Shown: positions 1-9,978, counted from the first letter of the stretch. The stretch is DNA of 64,000 nt from Pontibacter cellulosilyticus (GCF_014306105.1 NZ_JACRVF010000001.1:884413-948412), one strand, 5' to 3'. Notes: generated by a model not told the origin, from the sequence alone. Program-made: numbers and translations.

Positions 1-2
1 AA

Positions 3-647
3 GCGCACACCAACACCATACAGGCTGGGGCCCTGGGTTTACTTGCGCTTATACTTGGGTTTACTTTTAACATGGCGCTGCAACGCTACAACAACAGAAG
101 CCAGGCTGTAATTGAAGAGTCCAACGCTATCGGAACTGCGTTACTTCGTACACAGCTTCTTCCTGAACCTTACGATACTATTACCCACCAATTACTGCAA
201 GAGTACATAAACTTGCGCCTAGAGGTTAGCAACACAGACCACATAATAGTAAGCAAACAGCAGAATCTGGATGACTCTACCAGGGCGAAGCAACACGAAA
301 TATGGCTGCATGCTGTAAGAGCCGCTCGTCTTGATCCGAGACAGGTAACTACTGGATATTTTGTAAGCGCACTGAACAACATGATCGATGCGCATGGAGA
401 ATACAATGCGTTGCTGCAGCTGCATGTGCCAGAGGTTATACTCATACTGCTTTTTGTCGTGTTCATCATGTCCGGGGCACTGATAGGCTATGGCAGCGGC
501 CTCGGTAGAAAAAGAAGCTCTGTTCCAGCCTTGATGCTTACCTTTCTCATCTGCCTGGTGGTGTTTATTATCATAGACCTAGACAGGCCAAAACGGGGAG
601 TGATTAAAATAAACCAGAACAGTATGATGCTGCTCAAAAACGACTAA
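3..647 (+). CDS. Bestrophin-like (DUF4239-type) membrane protein, 5' end cut off by window
   Basis: The reading frame is open from base 3 to the TAA at 645-647, so the true start lies upstream of the window; the ATG at 72 is internal. A hydrophobic segment spans about bases 25-70 and two more occur near the C-terminus (about 440-510 and 530-580). The middle part contains a run of the type seen in bestrophin-like DUF4239 proteins: an ESNAIGTALLRTQLLP stretch followed by an amphipathic region with many acidic and aromatic residues. Members of that family are membrane proteins, possibly channels, of unproven function. I infer the family from this pattern only. No partner gene is visible upstream because of the window edge. 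Confidence 0.6.
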   Translation, partial: AHTNTIQAGALGLLALILGFTFNMALQRYNNRSQAVIEESNAIGTALLRTQLLPEPYDTITHQLLQEYINLRLEVSNTDHIIVSKQQNLDDSTRAKQHEIWLHAVRAARLDPRQVTTGYFVSALNNMIDAHGEYNALLQLHVPEVILILLFVVFIMSGALIGYGSGLGRKRSSVPALMLTFLICLVVFIIIDLDRPKRGVIKINQNSMMLLKND

Positions 648-847
648 TCCAGCGATTAAAAGTTCACCTTTATACTGCTGGCCATGGATAGTTCTGCATG
701 ATAATTGAAACGGAAATTTAAAACTTTTATACTCTCAGCCTTGTATAAATAAGGGTAGCCCTTAAATAAATTCTATTCTAACACCTCCACTTTCTAATCA
801 TAAACTCTGGAGACCTGGCTGCTGAACACAATGTGAGTAATTAGCAA

Positions 848-2539
848 ATGATACGACCTAACAGACAAAATACAGCTTTAAAACTGATCCTTTTCCTATG
901 CCTATTTTTACCGATTGCAGTAACTGGCAATAATGTATTTGCAAATACTTCAGGCTCCGATGTAGAAGAACACAGTATTAATAGCAACCTGCAGATCAGC
1001 AGAGAATTCATACGGCAATACCTTAGTAACGAACAAGAATACAAACATCACCTGGAACTGGTACAGCAGTTCTACAAAGAGCGCAATTATAAACTGGCCT
1101 GGTTCAAAAATAGTGAGCTTATACCCCAGGCTGACAAACTGATTGAAGCCATTGGCCACGCTGACAAAGAAGGCCTTTCGCACCAGAAGTATAAAGTAAA
1201 AGAACTCCGCGAAATGTATCGCGCCTATGCCGCCTTGCCTGCCTCCGATAAAGGCAAACAGCAGAAACAGGAAGAGCTTGATGTAGCCCTTACGGCATCG
1301 TACTTTAACTACGCTTCTGATTTCTACAAAGGAGCCGTTGACCCACATAGCGCTGCCGGCATAGAGTGGGAAGTAAAACGCAACAAGATTAAACTTAACA
1401 AAGCACTCGAAGCCATACTTGAGGAAAAAGAGAACTCGCCATACTATGAGTTTGATGCCTTGCACGAGGGTTATGTACAGTTGCGCGACGCGCTGGTAAA
1501 ATACAGATCGATACAGGAAAACGGCGGCTGGGAAAAAGTAGAAGGCCCAGAAGTGGTTAAGCTAAACGACACAGCCGAGGTAGTGCTGGCGCTAAGGAAA
1601 AGGCTCTTACCACAACAGCAAATGAATCGACAGGATACAACATTTATGGTGTATGATGAAGAGGTAAAAGAGGCTGTTACACATTTTCAGAAGCGGCACG
1701 GATTACTGGTAGATGGCATACTTGGTCCGCAGACATATAGTGCCTTGAATGTGCCGGTGGAAAAACGAATTGAACAGCTTGTACTAAACATGGAACGCTG
1801 GCGCTGGCTTCCAAGAGACCTGGCACAGAAAGGAGACAAGTATATCCTCGTGAACATCCCGGCTTATCAGGTACATGTAATGGAGAACGGGAAGGAAATA
1901 ATGCAGATGAAGGCCGTAGTGGGTAAAACAATGCACTCTACTCCTGTTTTCAGCCATAAGGTACAGTACCTCATGTTTTCGCCTTACTGGAACATACCCA
2001 ACAGTATTGTTGCGAACGAGATTAAACCAAAGATGCAACAAAACAGAAACTGGCTCGAGTCTCAAAATATGGAGATGGTTACCACCTTTGGCCCCAATGC
2101 CAGAAGAGTACCCGTTAACCGTGTAAACTGGTATACCCTTACCCAGGACAACTTCAGGTATCGCATTCGGCAGCGCCCCGGCCCAAACAACTCACTGGGT
2201 AAAGTAAAATTCATGTTCCCTAACGAATACAGTGTATACCTGCACGATACGCCCGCAGATCACCTTTTTTCAGAGGCTGACCGCGACTTTAGCCACGGCT
2301 GCGTTCGACTGGAGAAACCGGCCGACCTGGCTACTTACCTCCTGCGCAACAAACCAGGATGGGACCGGCAACGGGTAGTGCAGGCTATGAATGCAAGCCG
2401 TGAGCAACGCGTGGATCTTCCGGAAGAGGTACCAGTATATCTGGTGTATTTTACAGCCTGGGTAGATGAAGCAGGAAAAGTACAGTTCAGGGAAGACTTG
2501 TACGACCATGACAAGGCTCTTGCACAAAGATTGTTTTAA
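848..2539 (+). CDS. Exported L,D-transpeptidase (YcbB/LdtD-like) with peptidoglycan-binding domain
   Basis: A cell-wall enzyme that would form or rearrange 3-3 crosslinks (or attach proteins) in the periplasm. The 563-residue product starts with a signal peptide (hydrophobic core about residues 12-27, cleavage near VFA). A peptidoglycan-binding type 1 repeat lies at about 265-300 (AVTHFQKRHGLLVDGILG), and a YkuD catalytic domain at about 330-505 with the signature SHGCVRLEKP near residue 480; the Cys in that motif is the expected nucleophile. The length and the long N-terminal helical region match YcbB-type enzymes rather than short ErfK-type ones. It stands alone, about 200 bases after the bestrophin-like gene. 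ATG at 848 is the only start giving the full signal peptide. Confidence 0.9.
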   Translation: MIRPNRQNTALKLILFLCLFLPIAVTGNNVFANTSGSDVEEHSINSNLQISREFIRQYLSNEQEYKHHLELVQQFYKERNYKLAWFKNSELIPQADKLIEAIGHADKEGLSHQKYKVKELREMYRAYAALPASDKGKQQKQEELDVALTASYFNYASDFYKGAVDPHSAAGIEWEVKRNKIKLNKALEAILEEKENSPYYEFDALHEGYVQLRDALVKYRSIQENGGWEKVEGPEVVKLNDTAEVVLALRKRLLPQQQMNRQDTTFMVYDEEVKEAVTHFQKRHGLLVDGILGPQTYSALNVPVEKRIEQLVLNMERWRWLPRDLAQKGDKYILVNIPAYQVHVMENGKEIMQMKAVVGKTMHSTPVFSHKVQYLMFSPYWNIPNSIVANEIKPKMQQNRNWLESQNMEMVTTFGPNARRVPVNRVNWYTLTQDNFRYRIRQRPGPNNSLGKVKFMFPNEYSVYLHDTPADHLFSEADRDFSHGCVRLEKPADLATYLLRNKPGWDRQRVVQAMNASREQRVDLPEEVPVYLVYFTAWVDEAGKVQFREDLYDHDKALAQRLF

Positions 2540-2964
2540 GTCAAGCAATGCCGCGGTATTACAAAATAAGTAAGCAGTCAAGCCCTGATGCGAGCACTTA
2601 TAGATTCAATTTATTAACGAAAGTGGCTCGATCAAGCATCAGGTTATTGTTTGATTATATTACGTAACACCTGCTCCTCCGCTGAAGCGTACAAAATTAT
2701 ACTTTTACTTGATTCTTATTTGCAAAGGGATTAGGACAAGCTAATTCAGATACAGAAAAGTATAGTTCAACTTGCTATAAATAAGCAGGGCTGGTTGCAG
2801 ATTTGACTAAAAAAGCAGATATTGAAGTGGTAGTAAGGTTAAGGTCGCGTTTTTAAACATTTAAAAATGTTAGTTTGTAGCTAACCCTCCCTTAACTACT
2901 CCATACTTTGCAATAAACGAAAATTAAATTGCATGGGAGTTCTCCTGTTAAATAGAAAGCATAC
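2540..2964. other. 425-base intergenic stretch
   Basis: No credible gene. It holds the 3' region of the transpeptidase gene and the promoter region of the kinase. A short inverted repeat, AACAT-N6-ATGTT, sits at 2856-2871, and a TActTTTG-like sequence (CATACTTTGC, one base short of TAnnTTTG) lies near 2902-2911 ahead of the kinase start. Several copies of the AAGTATA/TATACTT word or near matches occur here. Confidence 0.5.
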
Positions 2965-5589
2965 ATGACAAAAGCTGCTTCCCTCCCTTTGGAAATAGCC
3001 CAGATTTTTGAGGCCATTCCTGATGCATATTTAATCTTATCACCTGATCTTACCATACTTACAGCCAGTAAAGCGTACCTGAAGGTTACTGATAAAGAGC
3101 TTGAAAAAATAAAAGGGCGGTATCTGTTTGATGTTTTCCCAGACAACCCAACACTTGCTACTACTAATGCTACCTCTAAGCTGCGACAGTCCCTGGAGTG
3201 GGTATTGAAACATAAGCAGGCACACAAAATGCCGCTCCACCGCTACGACATTCAGCACCCGACCATCCCCGATATTTATACAGAGAAGTACTGGCGCCCG
3301 TCTAATATACCCGTGCTCGACGAAGACGGAAATATAACATTCATCATCCATAAGGTTATTGACGCTACTCACACGGTGTTGGTAAAGCAGCGGGAAAAAA
3401 GCCTTGATCAGCGACTGAAACAATTGACTGAGGTTAAGACACCAGCAACAGAGGAGATAATGGCCGCACGCGCAGAAGCCGAAATGGAGCTGATGCGTCT
3501 AAATAATCTCCTTATGCAGGCTCCAGCAATGATCTGTATTTTTGAGGGTCCACAGCACGTATTTAAATTTGTAAACCCGCCTTATCAGAAACTAGTAGGA
3601 GACCGCCCGCTGCTAGGTAAACCAATTGCAGAAGCAATGCCTGAGCTCGAAGGTCAGCCGATATTTGGACTTCTGGATAATGTATACCGCACAGGTGAGA
3701 GCGTGTACGCTTATGAAATGCTGGTACAACTGGACCATGCTAATTCAGGTGAGCTTGGCAACAAGTACTATAACTTTACCTACCAAGCCACTTATAGCCT
3801 AAACGGGGAGATTGAGGGAATTATGGTTTTTGCCTATGAGGTTACACCTCAGGTTTTAGCCAGGCAGCAACTCGAAGACCAGCGTTTTTCGTTACAACAG
3901 CTAAACGAGCAGTTGGTAATTGCAAACAGAGAAACTCAGGAGGCAAACGAAGAATTGTTCCAGACCCAGATCGCGCTACAGGAGCTTAACCAGGAGCTTG
4001 AAAAGCGTGTGGCTGACAGAACAAAAGAGCTTCAGCTTTCCAAAGCAGAGACAGAAACGCAGCGCAATCTACTGCACACTATATTTTTGAACGCACCTAC
4101 ACCCTTCGTCATTCTGGAGGGACCTGATCATTTTTTTAAACTGGTTAACCCTTCGTTTCAGCAAATTTTCCCGGGCAGGACATTAGAAAACAAATCTCTG
4201 CTGGAGGCGCTGCCAGAGCTTGGCAATACCCCTATTCCGGAGATTTTAGACAACGTGTACAGGACTGGTGAGCATTATGAAGCTAGAGAGTTTCCGCTGA
4301 TGCTGGCACGCCACCAGGGCGACCCTCCCGAAGAAATTTTCTTTACGTTTACTTACCAACCCCACCTAAACGAGCACAATGCGATAGATGGCGTGCTTGT
4401 ATTTGTGCACGATGTAACTGAGGGTGTAAGAGCACGACAGGTAGTAGAGCGCAGTGCAGAACAGTTGCAGCTTATCACAGATGCACTGCCCGTACTTATC
4501 AGCTACCTCGATAAAGAAGAAAAATACCGCTTCGCTAATAAGGCCTATGAGACCTGGTTCCCGATGAAATCGAAAGATTTGTTGGGCAAGACTGTATGCG
4601 AAGTAGTGGGCCAGGAGGCATACCAACAAATTAAAGGCTACATAGACAGGGCTTTGTCTGGTGAGCGCCTAAACTTCCAAAGCCGAATGCCTTACCGAAA
4701 GGATTTTGTCAAGTATATCCAGACAAGCTACATACCCGATTTCCGTGACGGTGATGTAGTAGGCTTTTACACGCTTGTGAACGATGTTACCGAACAGGTA
4801 GAGAGCCGCATGAAGATAGAAGAAAGGGAGCGAGAAGCACAGGCACTAACTAAAAAACTTGCAGCTACCAATGAAGAGCTTATTATAACAAATGAGCAAT
4901 TAGTGCGAACTAATATAGACTTAGATAACTTCATTTACACAGCTTCGCATGATCTAAAGGCTCCTATAAACAATATAGAAGGGCTTGTTAAAATACTAAC
5001 CGAATCTATTCCGGCAGAGGCAGCAGCATCTGAAGAGATGGTGCACGTCATCAGCATGATCGAAGATTCTATCAGCCGCTTTAAGCGCACGATCGAACAT
5101 CTGACGGAAATAACTAAACTGCAGAAGGAAAATAACCAGGAAGCCACTGTTGTAGAACTGGCGAATGTAATCAATGATGTTAAGCTTGACCTGGAGCCTC
5201 AGGTAAAAGCAGCCAATGCCAAATTAAGCATAAACGTAGAGCCCTGCCCTGCCATACATTTCTCCAAAAAGAACCTGCGTTCTGTGGTTTACAACCTCCT
5301 ATCGAATGCTATTAAGTATAACTCTCCAAACCGAACACCTGAAATCCATTTATCCTGTTACCAGAAGGGGCCTTACGTTGTGCTCTCAGTTATGGACAAC
5401 GGACTAGGGATGAGCGAATTAGGCAGACAAAAGCTGTTCTCTATGTTCGGCCGCCTGCACGACCACGTGGAGGGCTCAGGCATTGGTTTGTATATGGTAA
5501 AGAAGATCGTAGAAAACGCCGATGGGCACATAGAAGTGGAGAGTGAGCCTAATGTCGGGTCTACTTTTAAAGTATACTTGAAAATATAA
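2965..5589 (+). CDS. PAS-domain sensor histidine kinase
   Basis: An 874-residue soluble sensor kinase. Four PAS-like modules can be seen: about residues 10-130, 180-295, 368-488 and 495-612; the second and third are alike (each contains ILEGP or IFEGP, then HxFK.VNP, then a LP/MPEL segment). A coiled-coil linker at about 300-365 (repeated Glu/Leu/Gln heptads) precedes the third. The HisKA domain at about 648-715 has the phospho-acceptor His in YTASHDLKAP (residue 662). The ATPase domain carries the N box (NLLSNAIKYN), the G1 box (DNGLGM) and the G2 box (GSGIGLYMVKKIVE). There are no membrane segments, so the signal is probably cytoplasmic. No response regulator gene is adjacent; the partner must lie elsewhere. 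Confidence 0.92.
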   Translation: MTKAASLPLEIAQIFEAIPDAYLILSPDLTILTASKAYLKVTDKELEKIKGRYLFDVFPDNPTLATTNATSKLRQSLEWVLKHKQAHKMPLHRYDIQHPTIPDIYTEKYWRPSNIPVLDEDGNITFIIHKVIDATHTVLVKQREKSLDQRLKQLTEVKTPATEEIMAARAEAEMELMRLNNLLMQAPAMICIFEGPQHVFKFVNPPYQKLVGDRPLLGKPIAEAMPELEGQPIFGLLDNVYRTGESVYAYEMLVQLDHANSGELGNKYYNFTYQATYSLNGEIEGIMVFAYEVTPQVLARQQLEDQRFSLQQLNEQLVIANRETQEANEELFQTQIALQELNQELEKRVADRTKELQLSKAETETQRNLLHTIFLNAPTPFVILEGPDHFFKLVNPSFQQIFPGRTLENKSLLEALPELGNTPIPEILDNVYRTGEHYEAREFPLMLARHQGDPPEEIFFTFTYQPHLNEHNAIDGVLVFVHDVTEGVRARQVVERSAEQLQLITDALPVLISYLDKEEKYRFANKAYETWFPMKSKDLLGKTVCEVVGQEAYQQIKGYIDRALSGERLNFQSRMPYRKDFVKYIQTSYIPDFRDGDVVGFYTLVNDVTEQVESRMKIEEREREAQALTKKLAATNEELIITNEQLVRTNIDLDNFIYTASHDLKAPINNIEGLVKILTESIPAEAAASEEMVHVISMIEDSISRFKRTIEHLTEITKLQKENNQEATVVELANVINDVKLDLEPQVKAANAKLSINVEPCPAIHFSKKNLRSVVYNLLSNAIKYNSPNRTPEIHLSCYQKGPYVVLSVMDNGLGMSELGRQKLFSMFGRLHDHVEGSGIGLYMVKKIVENADGHIEVESEPNVGSTFKVYLKI

Positions 5590-5852
5590 TACCAGTACCA
5601 ACTTCTCACTTTTAAGCATCTAACCCTTTATTTTTAAGGCTGACAAGGATATGGCTCCGTTCCCATACCTGTATCCGATCAGAAATTATACTTTACACCA
5701 ACCAGTTGATACCCTGCACTTAAAAATCCTACTATCATTGAAGTGATTAAATCCGAATAAAACATTCCTGCCCTATCACAGTAAAATACCGACTACTGCC
5801 AAAAGCTTATTTGAAAGGAAAGGCTGGCGGTTATCATCTGTTTAATTCTGAA

Positions 5853-8396
5853 ATGGCAACAACCAAACAAGATACTTCTCCAAAAGCCTTTGCCGGATTT
5901 GTAACGGTACGCGGCGCACGTGAGCATAACCTTAAAAACGTAAACCTTACTATACCCCGCGACGCCTTGGTCGTGTTTACTGGCGTATCCGGCTCGGGTA
6001 AATCTTCGCTGGCATTTGGAACCCTGTACGCAGAGGCGCAGCGCAGGTACCTTGAGTCAGTTTCGCCATATGCCAGAAGGCTTTTTCACCAGATGGCGGT
6101 GCCCGATGTAGACGCCATTGAAGGGTTGCCCCCAGCCGTTGCGCTTCAGCAGCAACGCGGAACACCTACCACACGCTCTTCAGTGGGAAGTGTTACTACT
6201 CTGTCAAACTTGTTACGCATGCTATACTCCCGTGCCGGCGATTATCCTAAGGGCCAGAATATAATTTATGCCGAAGCTTTTTCGCCGAACACCGCAGAAG
6301 GGGCCTGCCCTACCTGTCATGGTCTGGGCCGCATTTATGAAGTAACAGAGCAATCAATGGTACCCGACGATTCGTTAACTATACGGGAACGTGCCATTGC
6401 TGCCTGGCCCACTGCCTGGGGCGGGCAAAACCAGCGCGACATACTGGTAACACTTGGCTTTGACGTGGACAAGCCTTGGCGCGACCTGCCAAAAAAAGAC
6501 CGGCACTGGATCCTTTTTACCGACGAGCAGCCTGTAGTGCCGGTTTACCCAGGCTATACACCCGAGCAAACGCAGCGCGCCCTCAAACGCAAAGAAGAGC
6601 CCAATTACATGGGTACGTTTACCAGCGCCCGTCGACACGTGTTCCATACGTTTGCCAACACCAACAGCCCCCTTATGAAAAAACGGGTGATGCAATATAT
6701 GCTGAGCACTGACTGTCCCACCTGTCAGGGCAAGCGGCTTAGGCCAGAATCCTTGTCAGTAAAGTTTGCGGGGTATGATATTACAGAGCTTTCGCGGTTA
6801 CCGCTAAAGCGGGTTGCTTGTATACTTAAGCCGTTTGCCGAGGGCACTGCCACAGGACACGAGAAGCAGGATGCCGAACACCCGGAACAGGCCATTGTAG
6901 CACAGCGCATTGCCGAAGACCTCTGTGCCCGTATCCATGTATTGCTTGACCTTGGACTGGGTTATTTATCCCTAGAGCGAAGCACGCCTACCTTATCGCC
7001 GGGTGAACTGCAACGGATAAGGCTAGCCACCCAGTTATACTCTCACCTGTTCGGGGTAGTGTATGTGCTTGATGAGCCATCTGCCGGACTGCATCCATCT
7101 GACACACTTTCGCTACTAAATGCACTGGAAGGTTTAAAGAAAGCAGGCAATTCCCTTTTCATAGTAGAGCATAACCTCGATGTTATCCGGCAGGCAGACT
7201 GGCTAGTGGATGTTGGCCCGGATGCTGGGGAAAAAGGAGGCAAGATATTATATAGCGGTCCGCCGGAAGGCTTGCAGGAAGTGACTAAATCTAAAACAGC
7301 AACATATCTTTTTGGTCGCGAATCGATACCGGTCCGTATACCTCGCACACCAACCGGATGGCTGAGACTAAGTGGCGTAACCCGCAACAACCTGCATAAC
7401 CTGGATGCAGCTTTTCCGCTAGGTGTTTTTACTACAGTTACCGGTGTGTCAGGATCAGGCAAATCAAGCCTGGTGAGCCAAGTGTTGGTAGAACTGGTAG
7501 CGGAACACCTGGGCCATGTTATACTTGCAGAGGAAGAAGAGGGAGACGAACTGGAACGCGCTGCGCCTGTACAAACTGGCGGGCATATAACCGAAGGCAT
7601 TGAAAGTATAAAGAGGCTGGTGCGAGTAGATCAGAAACCAATCGGTAGGACCCCACGATCGAACATGGCTACCTATACCGGGCTTTTTGACCATGTGCGT
7701 AAACTTTTTGCAGCCTCCCCTATGGCAAAGAAACGCAGGTATGATGCGGGGCGCTTTTCATTTAACGTAGCCAAAGGCCGTTGCGAGAACTGCCAGGGCG
7801 AGGGTTTTGTAATGGTAGAGCTGCTTTTTCTGCCAAGCGTATACGCCCCCTGCCCTGTTTGCCACGGTGCACGCTACAACGCCAAAACCTTAGAAGTAAC
7901 TTACCGCGACAAGAACATTGCCGAGGTGCTGGATATGACAGTAGATACTGCTTGGGAGTTTTTTGACGAGGAGCCACAGGTACACCGCGCCCTCACGGTA
8001 CTGCGTGAAGTTGGATTGGGATACCTTCGCCTGGGCCAGCCTGCAACCGAACTATCCGGTGGCGAAGCCCAGCGCATCAAGCTTGCCTCGGAACTGCAGC
8101 GCACACAACGCGGTAACACGCTATACATTCTGGATGAACCCACCACCGGCCTCCACCCTGCCGACGTAGAAAAGCTGTTGGCACAACTGGAGAACCTGGT
8201 AGAAGCCGGCAACACGGTTATCGTGGTAGAGCATACTATGCGGGTTGTAGCCGGCAGCGATTGGGTGATTGATATAGGTCCGGGGGCTGGAGAGGAAGGC
8301 GGAAAAGTGGTAGTGGCAGGCACTCCGTCAGAAGTTGCCCAGTCAAAAAATAGTAAAACAGCTCCGTTCCTAAAAAGCCTGTTGCACGAAGTATAA
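5853..8396 (+). CDS. UvrA-like ABC ATPase lacking the UvrB-binding region (UvrA2 type)
   Basis: An 847-residue double-ABC ATPase of the UvrA family. Walker A GVSGSGKSSLAFGTLYAEA begins near residue 43, and a second GVSGSGKSSLVSQ lies near 535. Zinc-type CxxC pairs occur as CPTCHGLG, CPTCQGKR, CENCQGEG and CPVCHGAR. Signatures are LSPGELQRIRLA (first, with Pro for the usual Gly) and LSGGEAQRIKLA (second), with Walker B VLDEPSAGLHP and ILDEPTTGLHP. Between the first ABC half and CPTCHGLG only about 35 residues are present, so the roughly 130-residue UvrB-binding insertion of canonical UvrA is missing. Such short paralogues are often called UvrA2 and linked to tolerance of DNA-binding drugs. I prefer the ATG at 5853 to a TTG 42 bases upstream. 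Confidence 0.88.
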   Translation: MATTKQDTSPKAFAGFVTVRGAREHNLKNVNLTIPRDALVVFTGVSGSGKSSLAFGTLYAEAQRRYLESVSPYARRLFHQMAVPDVDAIEGLPPAVALQQQRGTPTTRSSVGSVTTLSNLLRMLYSRAGDYPKGQNIIYAEAFSPNTAEGACPTCHGLGRIYEVTEQSMVPDDSLTIRERAIAAWPTAWGGQNQRDILVTLGFDVDKPWRDLPKKDRHWILFTDEQPVVPVYPGYTPEQTQRALKRKEEPNYMGTFTSARRHVFHTFANTNSPLMKKRVMQYMLSTDCPTCQGKRLRPESLSVKFAGYDITELSRLPLKRVACILKPFAEGTATGHEKQDAEHPEQAIVAQRIAEDLCARIHVLLDLGLGYLSLERSTPTLSPGELQRIRLATQLYSHLFGVVYVLDEPSAGLHPSDTLSLLNALEGLKKAGNSLFIVEHNLDVIRQADWLVDVGPDAGEKGGKILYSGPPEGLQEVTKSKTATYLFGRESIPVRIPRTPTGWLRLSGVTRNNLHNLDAAFPLGVFTTVTGVSGSGKSSLVSQVLVELVAEHLGHVILAEEEEGDELERAAPVQTGGHITEGIESIKRLVRVDQKPIGRTPRSNMATYTGLFDHVRKLFAASPMAKKRRYDAGRFSFNVAKGRCENCQGEGFVMVELLFLPSVYAPCPVCHGARYNAKTLEVTYRDKNIAEVLDMTVDTAWEFFDEEPQVHRALTVLREVGLGYLRLGQPATELSGGEAQRIKLASELQRTQRGNTLYILDEPTTGLHPADVEKLLAQLENLVEAGNTVIVVEHTMRVVAGSDWVIDIGPGAGEEGGKVVVAGTPSEVAQSKNSKTAPFLKSLLHEV

Positions 8397-8439
8397 ATCT
8401 CTGTTTTACCTGGTGCTATGCAGAAAGTATAAAGTATGT

Positions 8440-8447
8440 TAGTTTTG
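8440..8447 (+). promoter_or_regulatory. Bacteroidota-type -7 element
   Basis: TAGTTTTG matches TAnnTTTG exactly and lies 41 bases before the ATG at 8489. No clear TTG box was seen at the usual distance upstream. Confidence 0.4.
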
Positions 8448-8488
8448 CTTAATACCTGAATTTACCCCAGCTTTACGACTTGATACTT

Positions 8489-9217
8489 ATGAACCGTTTC
8501 CTATCAAAAGAAAAAGCTGAAGAGCTACTGCATACGATCAGGTCATCATCAATTCCGCATGTCTATGATCCGGAGAAGCACAGGCTGGCGCTGTTAGACG
8601 AAGCCGGTAATGAGCAGTTGTATTTTCGATTACCACTTACCATACCATCCCCTACCGCAACGCAAGCAGAAGCACAGGTAAACTACGTTATCCTGTTAAT
8701 ACAGTCCGGCAACTGCGCGATCGGCTATTTTGAAGATGGCATAAACCTCGACCACAAAGTGTTCCGTTCGTACATGGTGCGAAAAAAGCAGGGAAAAAGC
8801 CAGATAAAGTACCTTAAAACCAAAGGCAAGTCAAGGGCTGGATCGCGGGTAAGGCTCGGTGAAACGGTAGAATTTTTCGAGAACATTAATGGCCGGTTGC
8901 AGGAGTATTTTGAGGAGCATTACATCCACCGGATCGCTATCAGCTGTTCCAAAACGCTTATTCCCTACCTTTTTAACTCAAAAGTGGAGACGCCCTTTAG
9001 CAAAAACGATCCGCGCCTCTATAAAATACCGAAGCACATACACACGCCTATTTACGAGGTGATGCTGAACGCAAATAAATTCCTGATGAAAGGAGAGGTA
9101 ATTTATGATGAGGCGCATCAGGAATACGTTGAAAAGCTGCTCCCAGTATCAGAACTCTACATGCCAGATGAAGACGAAGAAGACAGTTGGGACGAAGCAG
9201 AACCAGACTGGGAATAA
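8489..9217 (+). CDS. VLRF1-type (Vms1/ANKZF1-like) release factor / peptidyl-tRNA hydrolase candidate
   Basis: A 242-residue acidic-tailed protein. The central block at about residues 92-170 reads YMVRKKQGKSQ, then a basic loop (KTKGKSRAGSRVRLGE), then a helix and strand ending IHRIAISCSK. This matches the layout of the VLRF1 domain of eukaryotic Vms1/ANKZF1: an R(R/K)KQGxSQ loop that plays the role of the release-factor GGQ, followed by a basic loop with SAG/SRAG and a conserved arginine. Gln105 is the equivalent of the Vms1 catalytic-loop Gln. In eukaryotes the family cleaves peptidyl-tRNA on stalled large ribosomal subunits; bacterial members are predicted only. The C-terminus is very acidic (PDEDEEDSWDEAEPDWE). 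The ATG at 8489 follows a TTG at 8480 that would add three residues. Single gene; no RqcH partner nearby. Confidence 0.65.
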   Translation: MNRFLSKEKAEELLHTIRSSSIPHVYDPEKHRLALLDEAGNEQLYFRLPLTIPSPTATQAEAQVNYVILLIQSGNCAIGYFEDGINLDHKVFRSYMVRKKQGKSQIKYLKTKGKSRAGSRVRLGETVEFFENINGRLQEYFEEHYIHRIAISCSKTLIPYLFNSKVETPFSKNDPRLYKIPKHIHTPIYEVMLNANKFLMKGEVIYDEAHQEYVEKLLPVSELYMPDEDEEDSWDEAEPDWE

Positions 9218-9463
9218 AAAGCACACAGTAATGCCGATGGCCTGACCTGCAACACAAACCACCTACAACCTGAAACGGGGAATTTATACTTTACCCAACA
9301 GCAGAAAATCTCTTATTAATGAAACACTTAACTGATGAGTATAAACTAAGAAGTATACTACTTCTCCCCTTCGCCTTTTAGCTTAAATTACTGGCCAGAA
9401 GCAATCAAAATAATAGCAACTGAAGCTTTGGGTGCAACTACGGATACAGTTACATTTCACTAT

Positions 9464-9727
9464 TTAACTAAACTCGTAACGTAGGCCCAGCCCCTTCGGA
9501 ACCTCTAGTTCACATACTATGAAGTGAGCAAAACTACCAGAGGCGCAGCTTGGCAACTGAATCTCATCTATTGGTTTTCCTTTATAATATCCTTTATGCA
9601 GCAAAACTTGAACAGTTGGGTCGTAGCACAGGTTGTTTTTCAGGTTTTCAGTCGTTTCAGCTATGGCAAAACATACCCAGAAATTAGGATGATGGAATTC
9701 TGATTGTAGAATTAGTGCGTATTTCAT
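9464..9727 (-). CDS. Small hypothetical protein
   Basis: An 87-residue reading frame with sensible amino acid mix (aromatic and charged residues evenly spread, three Cys) and no overlap with another gene. No signal peptide or membrane segment; the N-terminus MKYALILQSE looks like a first beta strand. I recognise no family. It sits alone between two 250-base intergenic stretches, facing the MFS gene back-to-back. It could be spurious, but length and composition favour a real small gene. Confidence 0.45.
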   Translation of the reverse strand: MKYALILQSEFHHPNFWVCFAIAETTENLKNNLCYDPTVQVLLHKGYYKGKPIDEIQLPSCASGSFAHFIVCELEVPKGLGLRYEFS

Positions 9728-9978
9728 AGTGAACCAAGTATAAAAGTTGAAGAATCTTTCCTTGTACGTAAGAAATTATTAATTGTATTATACTTGTTTA
9801 AATAATATAGACTAAAATTAATTTATACCCTGTCACAATAGTTATTCGCTTCTAAATTGGTAATGCTATCTGTAGTAGAGTGAATGCAGGAAAGGGAGTG
9901 ATGAATGTAGAATTATTCCAGAGCAAGATGGCTTTGTAAGGTAAATAAATGCGCATATTTGCGCCTTTATAATACCCC

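Noticed and set aside
950-1465. 171-codon minus-strand frame inside the L,D-transpeptidase gene
   Set aside because: The plus-strand gene is certain; the reverse product has no sensible order or motif.
7043-8323. Long minus-strand reading frames inside the UvrA-like gene
   Set aside because: They are reverse shadows of a clear coding gene with Ser/Pro/Arg-rich products typical of such shadows.
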